Assembly: GCF_002050515.1 (NCBI RefSeq)
Contig: NZ_LTAY01000006.1
Coordinates: 1-64,000, forward strand
DNA length: 64,000 nucleotides
Source: Clostridium thermobutyricum DSM 4928
GTDB taxonomy: Bacteria > Bacillota > Clostridia > Clostridiales > Clostridiaceae
Reading direction: 5' to 3'
Notes under the pieces: model-generated
Told to the model about the DNA's origin: nothing
Databases searched by the model: none
The model's input: only the letters and a program-made list of their open reading frames with translations
Part shown: piece by piece, positions 47,224 through 56,707 of the stretch
Position numbering within the stretch: the stretch's first letter is position 1
Layout of the letters: each line of letters starts with the position of its first letter
Program-made: the position numbers and the translations under genes

Positions 47224-48222
47224 TTATTTTGATTGTGCTTGAACAGCAGTTAATGCAACAACATTAACTATGTCATCTGAACTACATCCTCTTGATAAGT
47301 CATTTATTGGCTTAGCAAATCCTTGACATACTGGTCCAATAGCTTCTGCATTTGCAAATCTTTGAACTAATTTATATCCTATATTTCCTGCTTGTAAGTC
47401 TGGGAATACTAAAACATTAGCTTTTCCAGCTACTTTACTATTTGGCGCTTTTTGATCTGCTACTTTTTGCACAATTGCAGCATCTAATTGTAATTCTCCA
47501 TCTATTTGTAAATCTGGTCTTAATTCTTTTGCTTTTTCAGTTGCAGTTCTAACTTTATCTACTAATTCATGATCAGCACTTCCCATTGTTGAGAATGAAA
47601 GCATTGCTACTCTTGGATCCATCTTACAAAGATTTTTAGCTGTTTCAGCTGTAGCTATTGCTATTGCTGCAAGTTGATCTGCATTAGGATTTGGGTTAAC
47701 AGCACAGTCTGAGAATAATAGCATTCCCTCTTCTCCATATTTTGATCCAGGTACAAGCATTATAAAGAAACTTGATACTACTGAAACTCCTGGTGCTGTT
47801 TTAATTATTTGAAGTCCTGGTCTTAAAAGATCACCTGTTGTATGAACGGCACCTGAAACCATACCATCTGCATCATCTTGTTTAACCATCATAGTTGCAA
47901 AATAAAGAGGATCTCTAACTATTTTTTCAGCTTTTTCTAAAGTCATCCCTTTATTTTTTCTTAATTCATAAAATTGATTAATATAAGCTTCTAGCTTTGG
48001 TGATGTTTCTGGATCTATTATCTCTACTCCCTTTAAATCAACACCTTGCTCTTTTGAAGCTTTTAATATACTGTCTTTATTTCCTACTAATATTGGAAGA
48101 GCTAAACCTTCTTCCACTATTTTTTGAGCTGCTACAATAGTTCTTTCTTCGTCTCCTTCTGGAAGAACTATTTTCTTTTTATCAGCTTTGGCAGCTTCCC
48201 AAATTTTATTCATAAGTTCCAT
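47224..48222 (-). CDS. pta: Phosphate acetyltransferase
   Basis: Converts acetyl-CoA and phosphate to acetyl-phosphate. The 332-residue protein is the short PTA-domain-only form without the regulatory N-terminal domains of E. coli Pta. Motifs include IVLPEGDEERTI, GMVSGAVHTTGDLLRPG, VSSFFIMLVPG and LVFPDLQAGNIGYK. The frame reaches 48240, but AAGGAG lies within that extension, eight bases before the ATG at 48222. It is transcribed from a promoter at 48265-48294 that contains a palindrome, and is divergent from tmcAL. Confidence 0.98.
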   Translation of the reverse strand: MELMNKIWEAAKADKKKIVLPEGDEERTIVAAQKIVEEGLALPILVGNKDSILKASKEQGVDLKGVEIIDPETSPKLEAYINQFYELRKNKGMTLEKAEKIVRDPLYFATMMVKQDDADGMVSGAVHTTGDLLRPGLQIIKTAPGVSVVSSFFIMLVPGSKYGEEGMLLFSDCAVNPNPNADQLAAIAIATAETAKNLCKMDPRVAMLSFSTMGSADHELVDKVRTATEKAKELRPDLQIDGELQLDAAIVQKVADQKAPNSKVAGKANVLVFPDLQAGNIGYKLVQRFANAEAIGPVCQGFAKPINDLSRGCSSDDIVNVVALTAVQAQSK

Positions 48223-48264
48223 GTTCATTTCTCCTTTCAAGATACGATAGTATCCTTATTTAAT

Positions 48265-48294
48265 ACTATACTCCTATTTAAGAGTATTTTTCAA
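48265..48294 (-). promoter_or_regulatory. SigA-type promoter of pta-ackA with internal palindrome
   Basis: TTGAAA, 18 bases, TATAGT on the minus strand. Its spacer holds ATACTC/GAGTAT (48268-48273 and 48282-48287), an operator-like palindrome. A second small hairpin GATAC/GTATC (48241-48254) lies before the ribosome-binding site. Confidence 0.7.
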
Positions 48295-48438
48295 CATAAA
48301 TTCTTCAATTTTACTATGTTTTAATTGAAGTCATTAGATTTAAAATACTAAGAATTTTCTGAATATTTGTCTTCACTTATTATATTATCTATTTTATGTT
48401 ATACTAAATTTAATAATTTTTAAGAAAGGATATTTTTT

Positions 48439-49644
48439 ATGATGAATGTTACAGGAATAATTACAGAATATAATCCATTTCACAAAGGACATGCTTTTCA
48501 TTTAGAAAATGCTAAAAAAGATACTAATTCAACACATATAATTTGTATTATGAGCGGAAATTTTATGCAACGCGGAACTCCATCTATGATTGATAAATGG
48601 AATAGAGCTAAAATGGCAGTTTTAAATGGTGTAGATTTAGTAATTGAATTACCAACTTTCTTTTCTTTATCTTCTGCTGAAAATTTTGCATTTGGTGCAG
48701 TTAATATACTTAATAAAACTAATATAGTAAACTCTTTGTATTTTGGAAGTGAACACGGAAATATAACTGATTTAAAAAAAATATCTGAAATTTTAGTAGA
48801 TGAGCCTTTAACTTACAAAGAAAATTTAAAGAAAAATTTAGAGCTTGGACTTCCTTTTCATAAAGCACGTGAAAAATCCATAATCAATGAATTTAATGAT
48901 CCTTATTTAGAAAAAATACTATCTAATTCTAACAATATATTAGGTATTGAATATATAAAAGCTTTAAAAAGATTAAATAGCAGAATAACTCCTGTAACTT
49001 TAACTAGAGTTGGCTCTAATTATAATGATAAAAATTTATCTTCTTCATTTTCATCTGCTACATCTATTAGAGAGGAATTTTTTAAAAGTAATTCTATATA
49101 TTCAATAGAAAATTCTCTTCCTATAGAATCTTTTAATGTAATAAAAGAATTAAAAAATTCTAATTATTCTTTTGCTAATGAAGAATCAATTTTTGAATTT
49201 CTAAAATACAAACTGCTTATTTGTAACGAAGATTTTTCTAATCTACCTGATATTGGTGAGGGACTAGAAAATAAAATCTTAAAAGAAATTTGTAATTCAA
49301 ATTCTTTTAAAGATTTAATTGAAAAGGTAAAAAGTAAAAGATATGCTTATACAAGAATTTCAAGAATTCTTTGTCAAATATTTATTTCACTTAATAATTA
49401 TGATTTAGATAAATTAAAAGATGATGCTACTTACATAAGACCCTTAGCATTTAATTTAAAAGGAGCTGAACTTTTAAAAAAAATAAAAAAAGAATCTGAT
49501 ATAGACATTTATACTAAACTTCCAAAAAAAATAAGCAATACTTCTTTAAACTTAGATATTACAGCTACCAAAGCATATTCACTTATAAATAAATCTATAG
49601 ACCCTTTATCAGATTACAAAACTTCTCCATTTATAATTAAATAA
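48439..49644 (+). CDS. tmcAL: tRNA(Met) cytidine acetate ligase TmcAL
   Basis: Makes N4-acetylcytidine at the wobble base of elongator tRNA(Met), using acetate and ATP, in characterised Bacillus enzymes. The 401 residues have an N-terminal nucleotidyltransferase-like part with TGIITEYNPFHKGHAFHL and the IICIMSGNFMQRG segment, then SATSIREEF, equivalent to the ISSTxIR motif. AAAGGA lies eight bases before ATGATG. It is plus strand, divergent from pta-ackA and followed by ylbJ with a 60-base gap and no terminator. Confidence 0.93.
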   Translation: MMNVTGIITEYNPFHKGHAFHLENAKKDTNSTHIICIMSGNFMQRGTPSMIDKWNRAKMAVLNGVDLVIELPTFFSLSSAENFAFGAVNILNKTNIVNSLYFGSEHGNITDLKKISEILVDEPLTYKENLKKNLELGLPFHKAREKSIINEFNDPYLEKILSNSNNILGIEYIKALKRLNSRITPVTLTRVGSNYNDKNLSSSFSSATSIREEFFKSNSIYSIENSLPIESFNVIKELKNSNYSFANEESIFEFLKYKLLICNEDFSNLPDIGEGLENKILKEICNSNSFKDLIEKVKSKRYAYTRISRILCQIFISLNNYDLDKLKDDATYIRPLAFNLKGAELLKKIKKESDIDIYTKLPKKISNTSLNLDITATKAYSLINKSIDPLSDYKTSPFIIK

Positions 49645-49704
49645 TAAATAGTAATATAAAGCATGTCTATAGTCATATAAATACTAATGATTGGAGTGAT
49701 TTTA

Positions 49705-50865
49705 ATGATTAGTATTTTTATTTTAGCCATGCTTATTTTTATATTTATTTTTATAATTTTGAAAAAACTTAACATAGAGAAAGATATTTATATTTGTTTT
49801 TTCATCACACTATTTACTGTTTTATTTTTTATTAATATGGATTTATCTTTAAATTCAATAAAACTTGGATTAGAATTATGCTTTAACTCTATAATTCCTA
49901 GTATTTTTTCTTTTTCTTTAATATGTAATTTACTTATTATTTTTAACGGAATAGAAATTTATTCTAAGATACTTGGCCCAATTATTTGTAAGCCTTTTAG
50001 ATTAAGCTTAAATTGTTCATTTGTATTAGTTTCTAGTTTTTTATGTGGGTATCCTTTAGGAGCTAAATATGCAAGTGATGCTTATGAAAATAATCTTATA
50101 TCTTTAGAGGAATACAAAAGAATTTTAAATATAGCTTCTAATTCAGGCCCTGTATTTATTCTTGGAGTTTTAGGCTTATCACTTTTAGGAGATATAAAAT
50201 ATGGATATGTTATTATTTTATCTACATTAATTTCTATATTTTTTATTTCTCTTATAATTAAACCTGCTAAAAATACAATAAAATCTGATTTTAATAAAAA
50301 TAAAGCAATCCCTAAAATAGGAATTGCTTTACAATATGCAATTGAAAATGCAATAAAAACTACTTTAAACGTTTGTGGTTATGTAATAGCATTTTCTTTA
50401 ATAATAACTATATTAAAAAATTTACAATTCATCCAATTATTTTTCAATAATATAGAAAACTTTTTTTCACTACCTAAACAATCTCTTTATGGATTATTTT
50501 TAGGAAGTATTGAACTTACAAATGGATGTAACTTAATAGCAAATACTGAGCTTTCATTACATTTAAAAATTTCTATTATAAGCTTTTTTTGTGCATTTGG
50601 AGGAATGTCTGTCATATTCCAAACAAGTTCCTTTTTTAAATCAAATAAAATTTCTATATTAAAATATGCCTTTTTTAAGCTTGTCCAAGGAATAATAGCT
50701 TTTATAGCAGCTTATATCCTATCAATAGTATTTTTTAATGATATATCAGCTTCTTCAATAAAACATACTTATTTTAACAGTAATTATTTATTTATTATTT
50801 TATTATTAATATTACTTTTACCATTTGTACTAAATAAACTTTTTAAATTATTTAAAACTTCTTAA
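49705..50865 (+). CDS. ylbJ: Sporulation integral membrane protein YlbJ
   Basis: Multi-pass membrane protein of 386 residues, required for late spore formation in B. subtilis and related to nucleoside/gate-domain transporters. About eight to ten hydrophobic helices are visible. Typical segments are SIIPSIFSFSLIC, SSFLCGYPLGAKYASDAYE, ASNSGPVFILGVLG and FGGMSVIFQTSSFFKS. The frame opens at 49687, but GGAG lies inside that extension; the ATG at 49705 is eight bases after it. The last 18 bases overlap the end of the convergent gene at 50848. Confidence 0.9.
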   Translation: MISIFILAMLIFIFIFIILKKLNIEKDIYICFFITLFTVLFFINMDLSLNSIKLGLELCFNSIIPSIFSFSLICNLLIIFNGIEIYSKILGPIICKPFRLSLNCSFVLVSSFLCGYPLGAKYASDAYENNLISLEEYKRILNIASNSGPVFILGVLGLSLLGDIKYGYVIILSTLISIFFISLIIKPAKNTIKSDFNKNKAIPKIGIALQYAIENAIKTTLNVCGYVIAFSLIITILKNLQFIQLFFNNIENFFSLPKQSLYGLFLGSIELTNGCNLIANTELSLHLKISIISFFCAFGGMSVIFQTSSFFKSNKISILKYAFFKLVQGIIAFIAAYILSIVFFNDISASSIKHTYFNSNYLFIILLLILLLPFVLNKLFKLFKTS

Positions 50866-51384
50866 TTCTTTTATATTTTCTTTAATAGTGGAGCATGCAC
50901 CAGATAAGTTATCATCAATTTCCATAGCGGCTCTTTCAAAGCTAGCTTGAAGTGACTTTATAAGCTCCACTTTTTTCTTTTCTAATTCTTTATCTAAATC
51001 AGTTAATACTTCATCTGAATAATCTCTTGAGCCTATTCTTATAGTTTTAGCCTCTCTCTTAGCTGCTCCAAGTATTTCCTGCGCTCTTAGTTTAGCATCT
51101 TGAACAATATCATGATTTTCTATATTTTGTCTCTTTATCATTTCTGTTTGTTCTTTCATACTTTCTAAATCTCTTTTAGCTTCGCTTAAAATTCTATCTT
51201 TTTCATCATTTATCCATCTAGCTTTTTTAAATTCTTCTGGAAAATAATTGATAATTTCATCTATTGTATCATGAATTTCTCTTCTATCTACCATAACTTT
51301 TCCACTCATAGGAACCTTTGGAGCTCTATCTATAGTGTCTTGAAGGAATTCTAAAAGTTCTAATACACTAACATCTTTAGCCAT
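50848..51384 (-). CDS. Coiled-coil protein of unknown function (V-type ATPase E subunit-like)
   Basis: A 178-residue, highly charged protein dominated by helix with long Glu/Lys coiled-coil stretches (about residues 60-165) and no catalytic motif that I can see. It starts MAKDVSVLELLEFLQDTID, which is reminiscent of small clostridial proteins annotated as ATPase or DivIVA-like. GAGGTGG precedes the ATG. It lies 11 bases after coaD, so it is the last gene of the recG-rsmD-coaD run. Its last 18 bases overlap the end of ylbJ on the other strand and no terminator separates them. Function unknown. Confidence 0.75.
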   Translation of the reverse strand: MAKDVSVLELLEFLQDTIDRAPKVPMSGKVMVDRREIHDTIDEIINYFPEEFKKARWINDEKDRILSEAKRDLESMKEQTEMIKRQNIENHDIVQDAKLRAQEILGAAKREAKTIRIGSRDYSDEVLTDLDKELEKKKVELIKSLQASFERAAMEIDDNLSGACSTIKENIKELRSFK

Positions 51385-51395
51385 TTAATCCACCT

Positions 51396-51878
51396 CTATT
51401 TACATCTCATTTTTTTCTCTATATCATCTTTAATAGAATCAGGAACCATACCATCTATTTCTCCACCAAATCTACATATTTGTTTTACAGCTGAAGAACT
51501 TATATAAGATTTTTCACTTTCACTTATCATGAATATAGTTTCAACATCCTTATTTAGCTTTTTATTTATTTTATCCATAGTATTTTCATATTCAAAATCT
51601 GTACTATTCCTTAACCCCTTTAGAATAACATTAATTTCTTTTTCTTTTAGTAAATCAACAAGAAGTCCATCAAAGTCTATAACCTCTATTCCTTCTATAT
51701 CTTTTGTAGCTTTAAGAATTAACTCTTTTCTTTCTTCTATAGAAAAAAGTCCTTTCTTATCTACATTCACTAAAATAGCTACAATAACTTTATCAAATAT
51801 CTTTGTTCCTCTTTTTATTATATCTAAATGTCCATTTGTAATTGGATCAAAGCTACCTGGATAAACAGCAATCTTCAT
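51396..51878 (-). CDS. coaD: Phosphopantetheine adenylyltransferase
   Basis: Fourth step of coenzyme A synthesis, joining AMP to 4'-phosphopantetheine. The 160-residue protein has the nucleotidyltransferase motif YPGSFDPITNGHLDII at the N terminus and ISSSAVKQIC near residue 128. GAGGTGG lies inside the end of rsmD and the stop of rsmD is two bases from the ATG, so translation is coupled. The rsmD-coaD order is common in Firmicutes. Confidence 0.97.
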   Translation of the reverse strand: MKIAVYPGSFDPITNGHLDIIKRGTKIFDKVIVAILVNVDKKGLFSIEERKELILKATKDIEGIEVIDFDGLLVDLLKEKEINVILKGLRNSTDFEYENTMDKINKKLNKDVETIFMISESEKSYISSSAVKQICRFGGEIDGMVPDSIKDDIEKKMRCK

Positions 51879-51880
51879 AT

Positions 51881-52441
51881 CTATTCCACCTCATCGAATT
51901 TATAAAAACAAACTGTTGTATTACCATACTTTTTACTTCTAACTAGATTTATTTTTCCATATCCTTTATATATCTCTTCCATAGAATCTATTTTAGTTAC
52001 TATAATTCCATCTTCATCTAACATATCATTTTCAAATATTATTTTTATTGCCTCTGGAATCATTTCTCTACAATATGGCGGATCTATAAATATAAGATCA
52101 AATTTTTTTTCTTTTTTAGCTAACATTTTTAAAACTGCATAAGAATCCATATTGTAAGTTTTACATATATCTTCAAACTTAAGATTCTCTACATTTTTCT
52201 TTAATATAGGATAAGTTTGAGGACTTTTATCTATTAAATGAACTTCCTTAGCACCTCTACTTGCTGCTTCTAAACCTAAACTTCCTGTTCCTGAAAATAC
52301 ATCTAAAACTAAAGCATTTGGAATATATCCCTGAACTATACTAAACATAGCCTCTTTTACTCTATCTAATGTTGGTCTTGTTTCATATGTTTCTGGGGAC
52401 AATATTTTACGCCCTCTTGCCTTACCTGCTATTATTCTCAC
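51881..52441 (-). CDS. rsmD: 16S rRNA (guanine-966-N2)-methyltransferase RsmD
   Basis: S-adenosylmethionine-dependent methyltransferase for G966 of 16S rRNA. The 186 residues have RIIAGKARGRKI, RPTLDRVKEAMFSI, VFSGTGSLGLEAASRG (cofactor site) and the catalytic IDPPYC segment. It starts with GTG at 52441 after GGAGG, with seven bases between. It lies 69 bases after recG and is coupled to coaD. No promoter or terminator was seen in that gap. Confidence 0.95.
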   Translation of the reverse strand: MRIIAGKARGRKILSPETYETRPTLDRVKEAMFSIVQGYIPNALVLDVFSGTGSLGLEAASRGAKEVHLIDKSPQTYPILKKNVENLKFEDICKTYNMDSYAVLKMLAKKEKKFDLIFIDPPYCREMIPEAIKIIFENDMLDEDGIIVTKIDSMEEIYKGYGKINLVRSKKYGNTTVCFYKFDEVE

Positions 52442-52509
52442 TTTATTTCCTCCTTAGAGTTTTATTACATAATATTCTACCACATTCACTGTTTTTATAC
52501 AATTTCATA

Positions 52510-54540
52510 TTAATTAAAACAAATATATTTACCTGTATTTTCTATATTTTTTTCAATCTCATTAACTAATTTTTTATTTTTTTCTTCTTCACTTTGAATT
52601 ATGGTCTCAGCTTCTTTTCTAGCCTTTATTAATATTTTCATATCTTCATATATATCAGCTAATACAAACCCTTCATCACCGCTTTGCCTCATTCCAAACA
52701 TTTCACCAGAACCTCTAAGTTTTAAATCTTGTTCAGAAATATAAAATCCATCAGTTGATTCAACTAAAATTTCCATTCTTTTTCTTGTTTTTTCACTTTT
52801 AGCCTTAGCAAGTAATATACAATAAGATGCATGACTTCCACGCCCTACTCTTCCTCTTAATTGATGAAGCTGAGCTAATCCAAATCTTTCTGCGTTTTCA
52901 ACAATCATAACTGTTGCATTAGGAACATTTACTCCAACTTCTATTACTGTAGTGGATATAATAACCTTTGTTTTTCCTTCTTTAAATCTTCCTATGATTT
53001 CATCTTTTTCTTTAGGTTTCATTTTTCCATGAAGATATTCTATTTCTATTCCTCTAAATATACCATTTTGTAATTCTTCATATATTTTTTCAACAGAATT
53101 AAGCTCTAATTTTTCATTTTCTTCAATAAGAGGACACACTATATAAACTTGTCTTCCATTATCTATTTCAGCTCTTGCAAGTCTATACCCCTCATCTCTT
53201 CTATTCTCTTCATAAAACCTAGTATCAACTTTTTTTCTTCCTGGAGGTAACTCATCTATTATAGATATATCTAAATCTGAATATACATAAAGCGCTAATG
53301 TTCTTGGTATAGGTGTTGCAGTCATTACAAGAACATCTGCTTTTTTTCCTTTATTCATAAGTCTAGCTCTTTGCTCAACACCAAATCTATGTTGTTCATC
53401 CGTAACTATAAGTCCTAAATTATTAAACTCCACATTATCCTGGATAAGAGCATGAGTACCAATTAAAATAACTGGCTCTTCTTTTTTTATTAGCTCTTTT
53501 ATTCTTTTCTTTTCTTTTTCCTTTGTACTTCCAGTTAAAAGCTCTATATTAACATCAAACCCATCATATATTTTTTTTGCTTCCTCATAATGTTGATTTG
53601 CTAGTATCTCTGTTGGTGCCATAAGAGCTCCTTTGTACCCATTTGTATAAGCATTAAATAATCCAATTAAGGCAACTATAGTTTTACCACTTCCAACATC
53701 TCCTTGAACAAGCCTATTCATAGGATATAAAGAATTTTGATCTCGTAAAATATTTCTTACTACATTAGTCTGTGCACCTGTTAATGGAAAAGGTAATTTT
53801 TCTTTAAGTTTTCCTAATTCAGCTGTCCATTTATAGCAAATTCCAACTTCTTTTTTTATACTTTTCTTAAGAAGCAACAGCTTCATAGAATATGTAAACA
53901 GCTCTTGGAATTTTAATCTAATTATAGCCATTTCTAATCCATTTTTGCTTTTAGGATAATGAATTTCTCTTATTGCTTTATCTAAAGAAATAAAATTATA
54001 TTTTTTAACTATATCATCAGGTAAATTTTCATTTATTTTTATATTATCTAAAACATCTCCTATGATTTTCACTAAAAAATTATTGCTAAGTTCTCCTTTT
54101 AACGAATATTTAGGTATTATTTCACTTTCTAAAGAATGATTAGAGCTAACAATAGGATTTACAACTTCAAGTTTATTACCTATAACTTTAAATTTTCCTA
54201 GAAGATTATACTTTTCACCTATTTTAAACTTTCCTTTTATGTAAGGTTGATTAAACCATTTTCCTTCTACTATATGTCTATTATATTCAAACTCTAATGT
54301 AGTTATAGTTTTTCTATTTTTAGTTATCATACTTCCTTTAAATCTTTTAAAGGTACACGTTAAAATCTTTTTTTCACTTTCATCTATTTCTTTGAAATCT
54401 TCATTGCCGTTTACAAATTCATAGTCTCTTGGAAAATACAAAAGAAGGTCTAATATAGTGAATATACCTGCTTTATTTAAACGCTCCTTACTTTTAGGCC
54501 CTATACCTTTTATAGCTTCTACATCCATATATATATTCAA
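52510..54540 (-). CDS. recG: ATP-dependent DNA helicase RecG
   Basis: Branch-migrating helicase that regresses stalled replication forks. The 676 residues have an N-terminal helix-hairpin-helix-like segment AIKGIGPKSKERLNKAG, a wedge OB domain (about 60-160), and two RecA-like domains. Motifs are Walker A GDVGSGKTIVALIG near residue 285, DEQHRFGV, TATPIPRTLA and the C-terminal HQLRGRVGRG. The likely start is TTG at 54540, eleven bases after AGGAGG; an ATG at 54528 is less well spaced. It follows a terminator, with no visible promoter. A 17-codon frame overlaps its start. Confidence 0.97.
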   Translation of the reverse strand: MNIYMDVEAIKGIGPKSKERLNKAGIFTILDLLLYFPRDYEFVNGNEDFKEIDESEKKILTCTFKRFKGSMITKNRKTITTLEFEYNRHIVEGKWFNQPYIKGKFKIGEKYNLLGKFKVIGNKLEVVNPIVSSNHSLESEIIPKYSLKGELSNNFLVKIIGDVLDNIKINENLPDDIVKKYNFISLDKAIREIHYPKSKNGLEMAIIRLKFQELFTYSMKLLLLKKSIKKEVGICYKWTAELGKLKEKLPFPLTGAQTNVVRNILRDQNSLYPMNRLVQGDVGSGKTIVALIGLFNAYTNGYKGALMAPTEILANQHYEEAKKIYDGFDVNIELLTGSTKEKEKKRIKELIKKEEPVILIGTHALIQDNVEFNNLGLIVTDEQHRFGVEQRARLMNKGKKADVLVMTATPIPRTLALYVYSDLDISIIDELPPGRKKVDTRFYEENRRDEGYRLARAEIDNGRQVYIVCPLIEENEKLELNSVEKIYEELQNGIFRGIEIEYLHGKMKPKEKDEIIGRFKEGKTKVIISTTVIEVGVNVPNATVMIVENAERFGLAQLHQLRGRVGRGSHASYCILLAKAKSEKTRKRMEILVESTDGFYISEQDLKLRGSGEMFGMRQSGDEGFVLADIYEDMKILIKARKEAETIIQSEEEKNKKLVNEIEKNIENTGKYICFN

Positions 54541-54562
54541 AATTCATAAACCTCCTCTAACT

Positions 54563-54592
54563 AAGTAAAAAGCACCAATTACGGTGCTTTTT
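54563..54592 (-). terminator. Intrinsic terminator after yloV
   Basis: AAAAAGCACC/GGTGCTTTTT stem (54567-54576 with 54583-54592), six-base loop, then TACTTAG. The T run is in the stem. Confidence 0.82.
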
Positions 54593-54600
54593 ATAATATA

Positions 54601-56235
54601 TTATTCTACTGACATCAATAAATAATATAAAGGCTGTTCTCCTTTATATAATTGAACATCACAATCTTCAAATTTTTCTTCTATTTTTTCTACAAAGCTA
54701 TTTGCTTCTTCTTCAGTTACATCTTCTCCATAGAAGATAGTAATTAATTCACTGTCTTCATCAACAAGATTTTCTAGAACTTTTTCTCCAACTTCTAGTT
54801 TATCTTCACCAACTTCTTTTATTTTCCCTTCAACAAGACCTAGCATATTACCTTCTTTTATCTCTATGCCATCCATTTCAGTGTCTCTAACAGCATATGT
54901 TACAGAACCAGTTTTAACTGTTTCTAATAATTCTTTTAGCTCTTCAATATTTTCTTCAACTTCTCCATCTTTGTTAAACATTGAAAGACAAGTTATACCT
55001 TGAGGGATACTTGTAGTTTTTATTACTATAACATTTTTTTCAGCTATTTCAGCTGCTTGTTCTGCTGCCATTATTATATTTTTATTATTTGGGAATACAA
55101 ATATATTTTCAGCATTTATTTTTTCTATGCAATCTAATATATCTTGAGTTGATGGATTCATAGTTTGACCACCTTCAATAACGTGGTTTACTCCTAAATC
55201 TTTAAATATATTGCTTATTCCATTTCCCATAGCTACAGTTATGAAGCCATATTTTTCTGGTTTTTGAGCTTTTTTAGCATCTTCTCTCATTTTTTCATTA
55301 GCTATAAGTTCTCTATGCTCTTCTCTCATATTATCAATTTTTATTTTTGATAATTCTCCAACTTTAACTGCTTTTGCAAGAACAGCTCCTGGATCATTAG
55401 TGTGAATATGAACTTTTATTACATCATCATATCCAACAACTATCATAGAATCTCCTAATGGTTCAATTGAATCTTGGAATTCTTTTGCATGGCTTGCATC
55501 ACCTAAAATTATAAATTCAGTACAATATCCAAATTTAATATTTTCAGCATCTACTGAAGCACCTGCACCAGTAACGTCTCCGCCACCTTCTCCAATTTTT
55601 ATATCTTTAACTTCTGCTTTTATTCCTTCTTTTAAAGCTTGAGTCATACCTGATAAAATTATATATAATCCCATTCCACCTGAATCTACAACTTTAGCTT
55701 TCTTTAAAGCTGGTAACATTTCTGGTGTTTTATCAAGCATTATTTTTGCAGCTTTAGTTATTTCATCCATAAAATGTGCTACTTCATTTGATTTTAATGA
55801 AGTAGCACATTCAGCAGTAGCTCTTATAACAGAAAGAATTGTTCCCTCTGTTGGTCTCATAACAGCTTTATAAGCTGATTTTGAACCTTCTTCAAAAGCT
55901 TCAGCTAATTCTGAACAATTAACTTCATCTTTACCTTCAAGTCCTCTTGAAAGTCCTCTAAGTATTTGTGAAAGTATAACTCCTGAGTTTCCTCTTGCAC
56001 CCATAAGTGCACCTTTAGCAAGTTTCTTTGACACTTCTCCAATAGATTCTGAATTTATATTTTCTATTTCTTTAACTGCTGCTTTAAAAGTCATTGACAT
56101 ATTTGTTCCTGTGTCTCCGTCTGGCACAGGGAATACATTTAAAGCATTAACAAAATCACTTTCTTCTGCTAATCTATTACTCGCGTTTACGACCATATTA
56201 TAGAAATCACGGCCATTTATCTTTTTATATTCCAT
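54601..56235 (-). CDS. yloV: FakA/YloV-type fatty acid kinase (DAK2 domain)
   Basis: Homologue of FakA, which phosphorylates fatty acids bound to FakB. The 544 residues have an N-terminal DhaL/DAK2 domain (about 1-210) with NVFPVPDGDTGTNMSMT, GARGNSGVILSQILRG and RPTEGTILSVIR. A middle domain and a C-terminal DegV-like region follow (about 330-544). FakB partners are not in this window. It is 11 bases after the Asp23 gene yloU, the conserved yloU-yloV pair, and before recG. AGGAGG precedes the ATG. Substrate is inferred from the family. Confidence 0.92.
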   Translation of the reverse strand: MEYKKINGRDFYNMVVNASNRLAEESDFVNALNVFPVPDGDTGTNMSMTFKAAVKEIENINSESIGEVSKKLAKGALMGARGNSGVILSQILRGLSRGLEGKDEVNCSELAEAFEEGSKSAYKAVMRPTEGTILSVIRATAECATSLKSNEVAHFMDEITKAAKIMLDKTPEMLPALKKAKVVDSGGMGLYIILSGMTQALKEGIKAEVKDIKIGEGGGDVTGAGASVDAENIKFGYCTEFIILGDASHAKEFQDSIEPLGDSMIVVGYDDVIKVHIHTNDPGAVLAKAVKVGELSKIKIDNMREEHRELIANEKMREDAKKAQKPEKYGFITVAMGNGISNIFKDLGVNHVIEGGQTMNPSTQDILDCIEKINAENIFVFPNNKNIIMAAEQAAEIAEKNVIVIKTTSIPQGITCLSMFNKDGEVEENIEELKELLETVKTGSVTYAVRDTEMDGIEIKEGNMLGLVEGKIKEVGEDKLEVGEKVLENLVDEDSELITIFYGEDVTEEEANSFVEKIEEKFEDCDVQLYKGEQPLYYLLMSVE

Positions 56236-56246
56236 TAGTTTTCCTC

Positions 56247-56597
56247 CTAGACTCTTACCGCTTGAACATTTACTGATATAGATGAAACTTTTAGCCCAGT
56301 ATAGTTTTCTACATTATAACGTACTTTTTGTATTATGTTATTTGCAATAACAGAAATTTTAGTTCCGTATTCTACCATAATAAAAAGTTCTATATTTAAT
56401 TTATCATCTTCAGTTACTGTAATTTTTACACCTTTACTGAAATTTTCTATTCTTATTAATTCCCAAAGGCCTTCTGCGGCACTTTTTGATACCATCCCTA
56501 CTACTCCATAGCATTCCATTGTTGATAATCCAACAATTTTAGCTAACACATCTTCTGAGTAATGTACTTTTCCGTTTTCTCTTGAAAATCCAACCAT
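56247..56597 (-). CDS. yloU: Asp23/YloU family protein
   Basis: Alkaline-shock Asp23-family protein of 116 residues, a small envelope-associated family of unclear mechanism. It has the conserved YSEDVLAKIVGLSTMECYGV start and the ITVTEDDKLNIELFIMVEYG strand. The operon is yloU-yloV. AGGAGG precedes the ATG, and a promoter at 56629-56657 lies about 30 bases upstream. It is divergent from rpmB. Confidence 0.93.
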   Translation of the reverse strand: MVGFSRENGKVHYSEDVLAKIVGLSTMECYGVVGMVSKSAAEGLWELIRIENFSKGVKITVTEDDKLNIELFIMVEYGTKISVIANNIIQKVRYNVENYTGLKVSSISVNVQAVRV

Positions 56598-56628
56598 TAC
56601 TATTCCTCCTATACTATATCATAACTAT

Positions 56629-56657
56629 ATTTTATATTAGAAATCTTTTTTATTCAA
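56629..56657 (-). promoter_or_regulatory. SigA-type promoter of yloU-yloV
   Basis: TTGAAT, 17 bases, TAAAAT on the minus strand, about 32 bases upstream of the yloU start. Confidence 0.7.
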
Positions 56658-56707
56658 GATTTATCTGGAATATATCTGTAATTAACCATTATTTTTATAA
56701 ATTTTAC

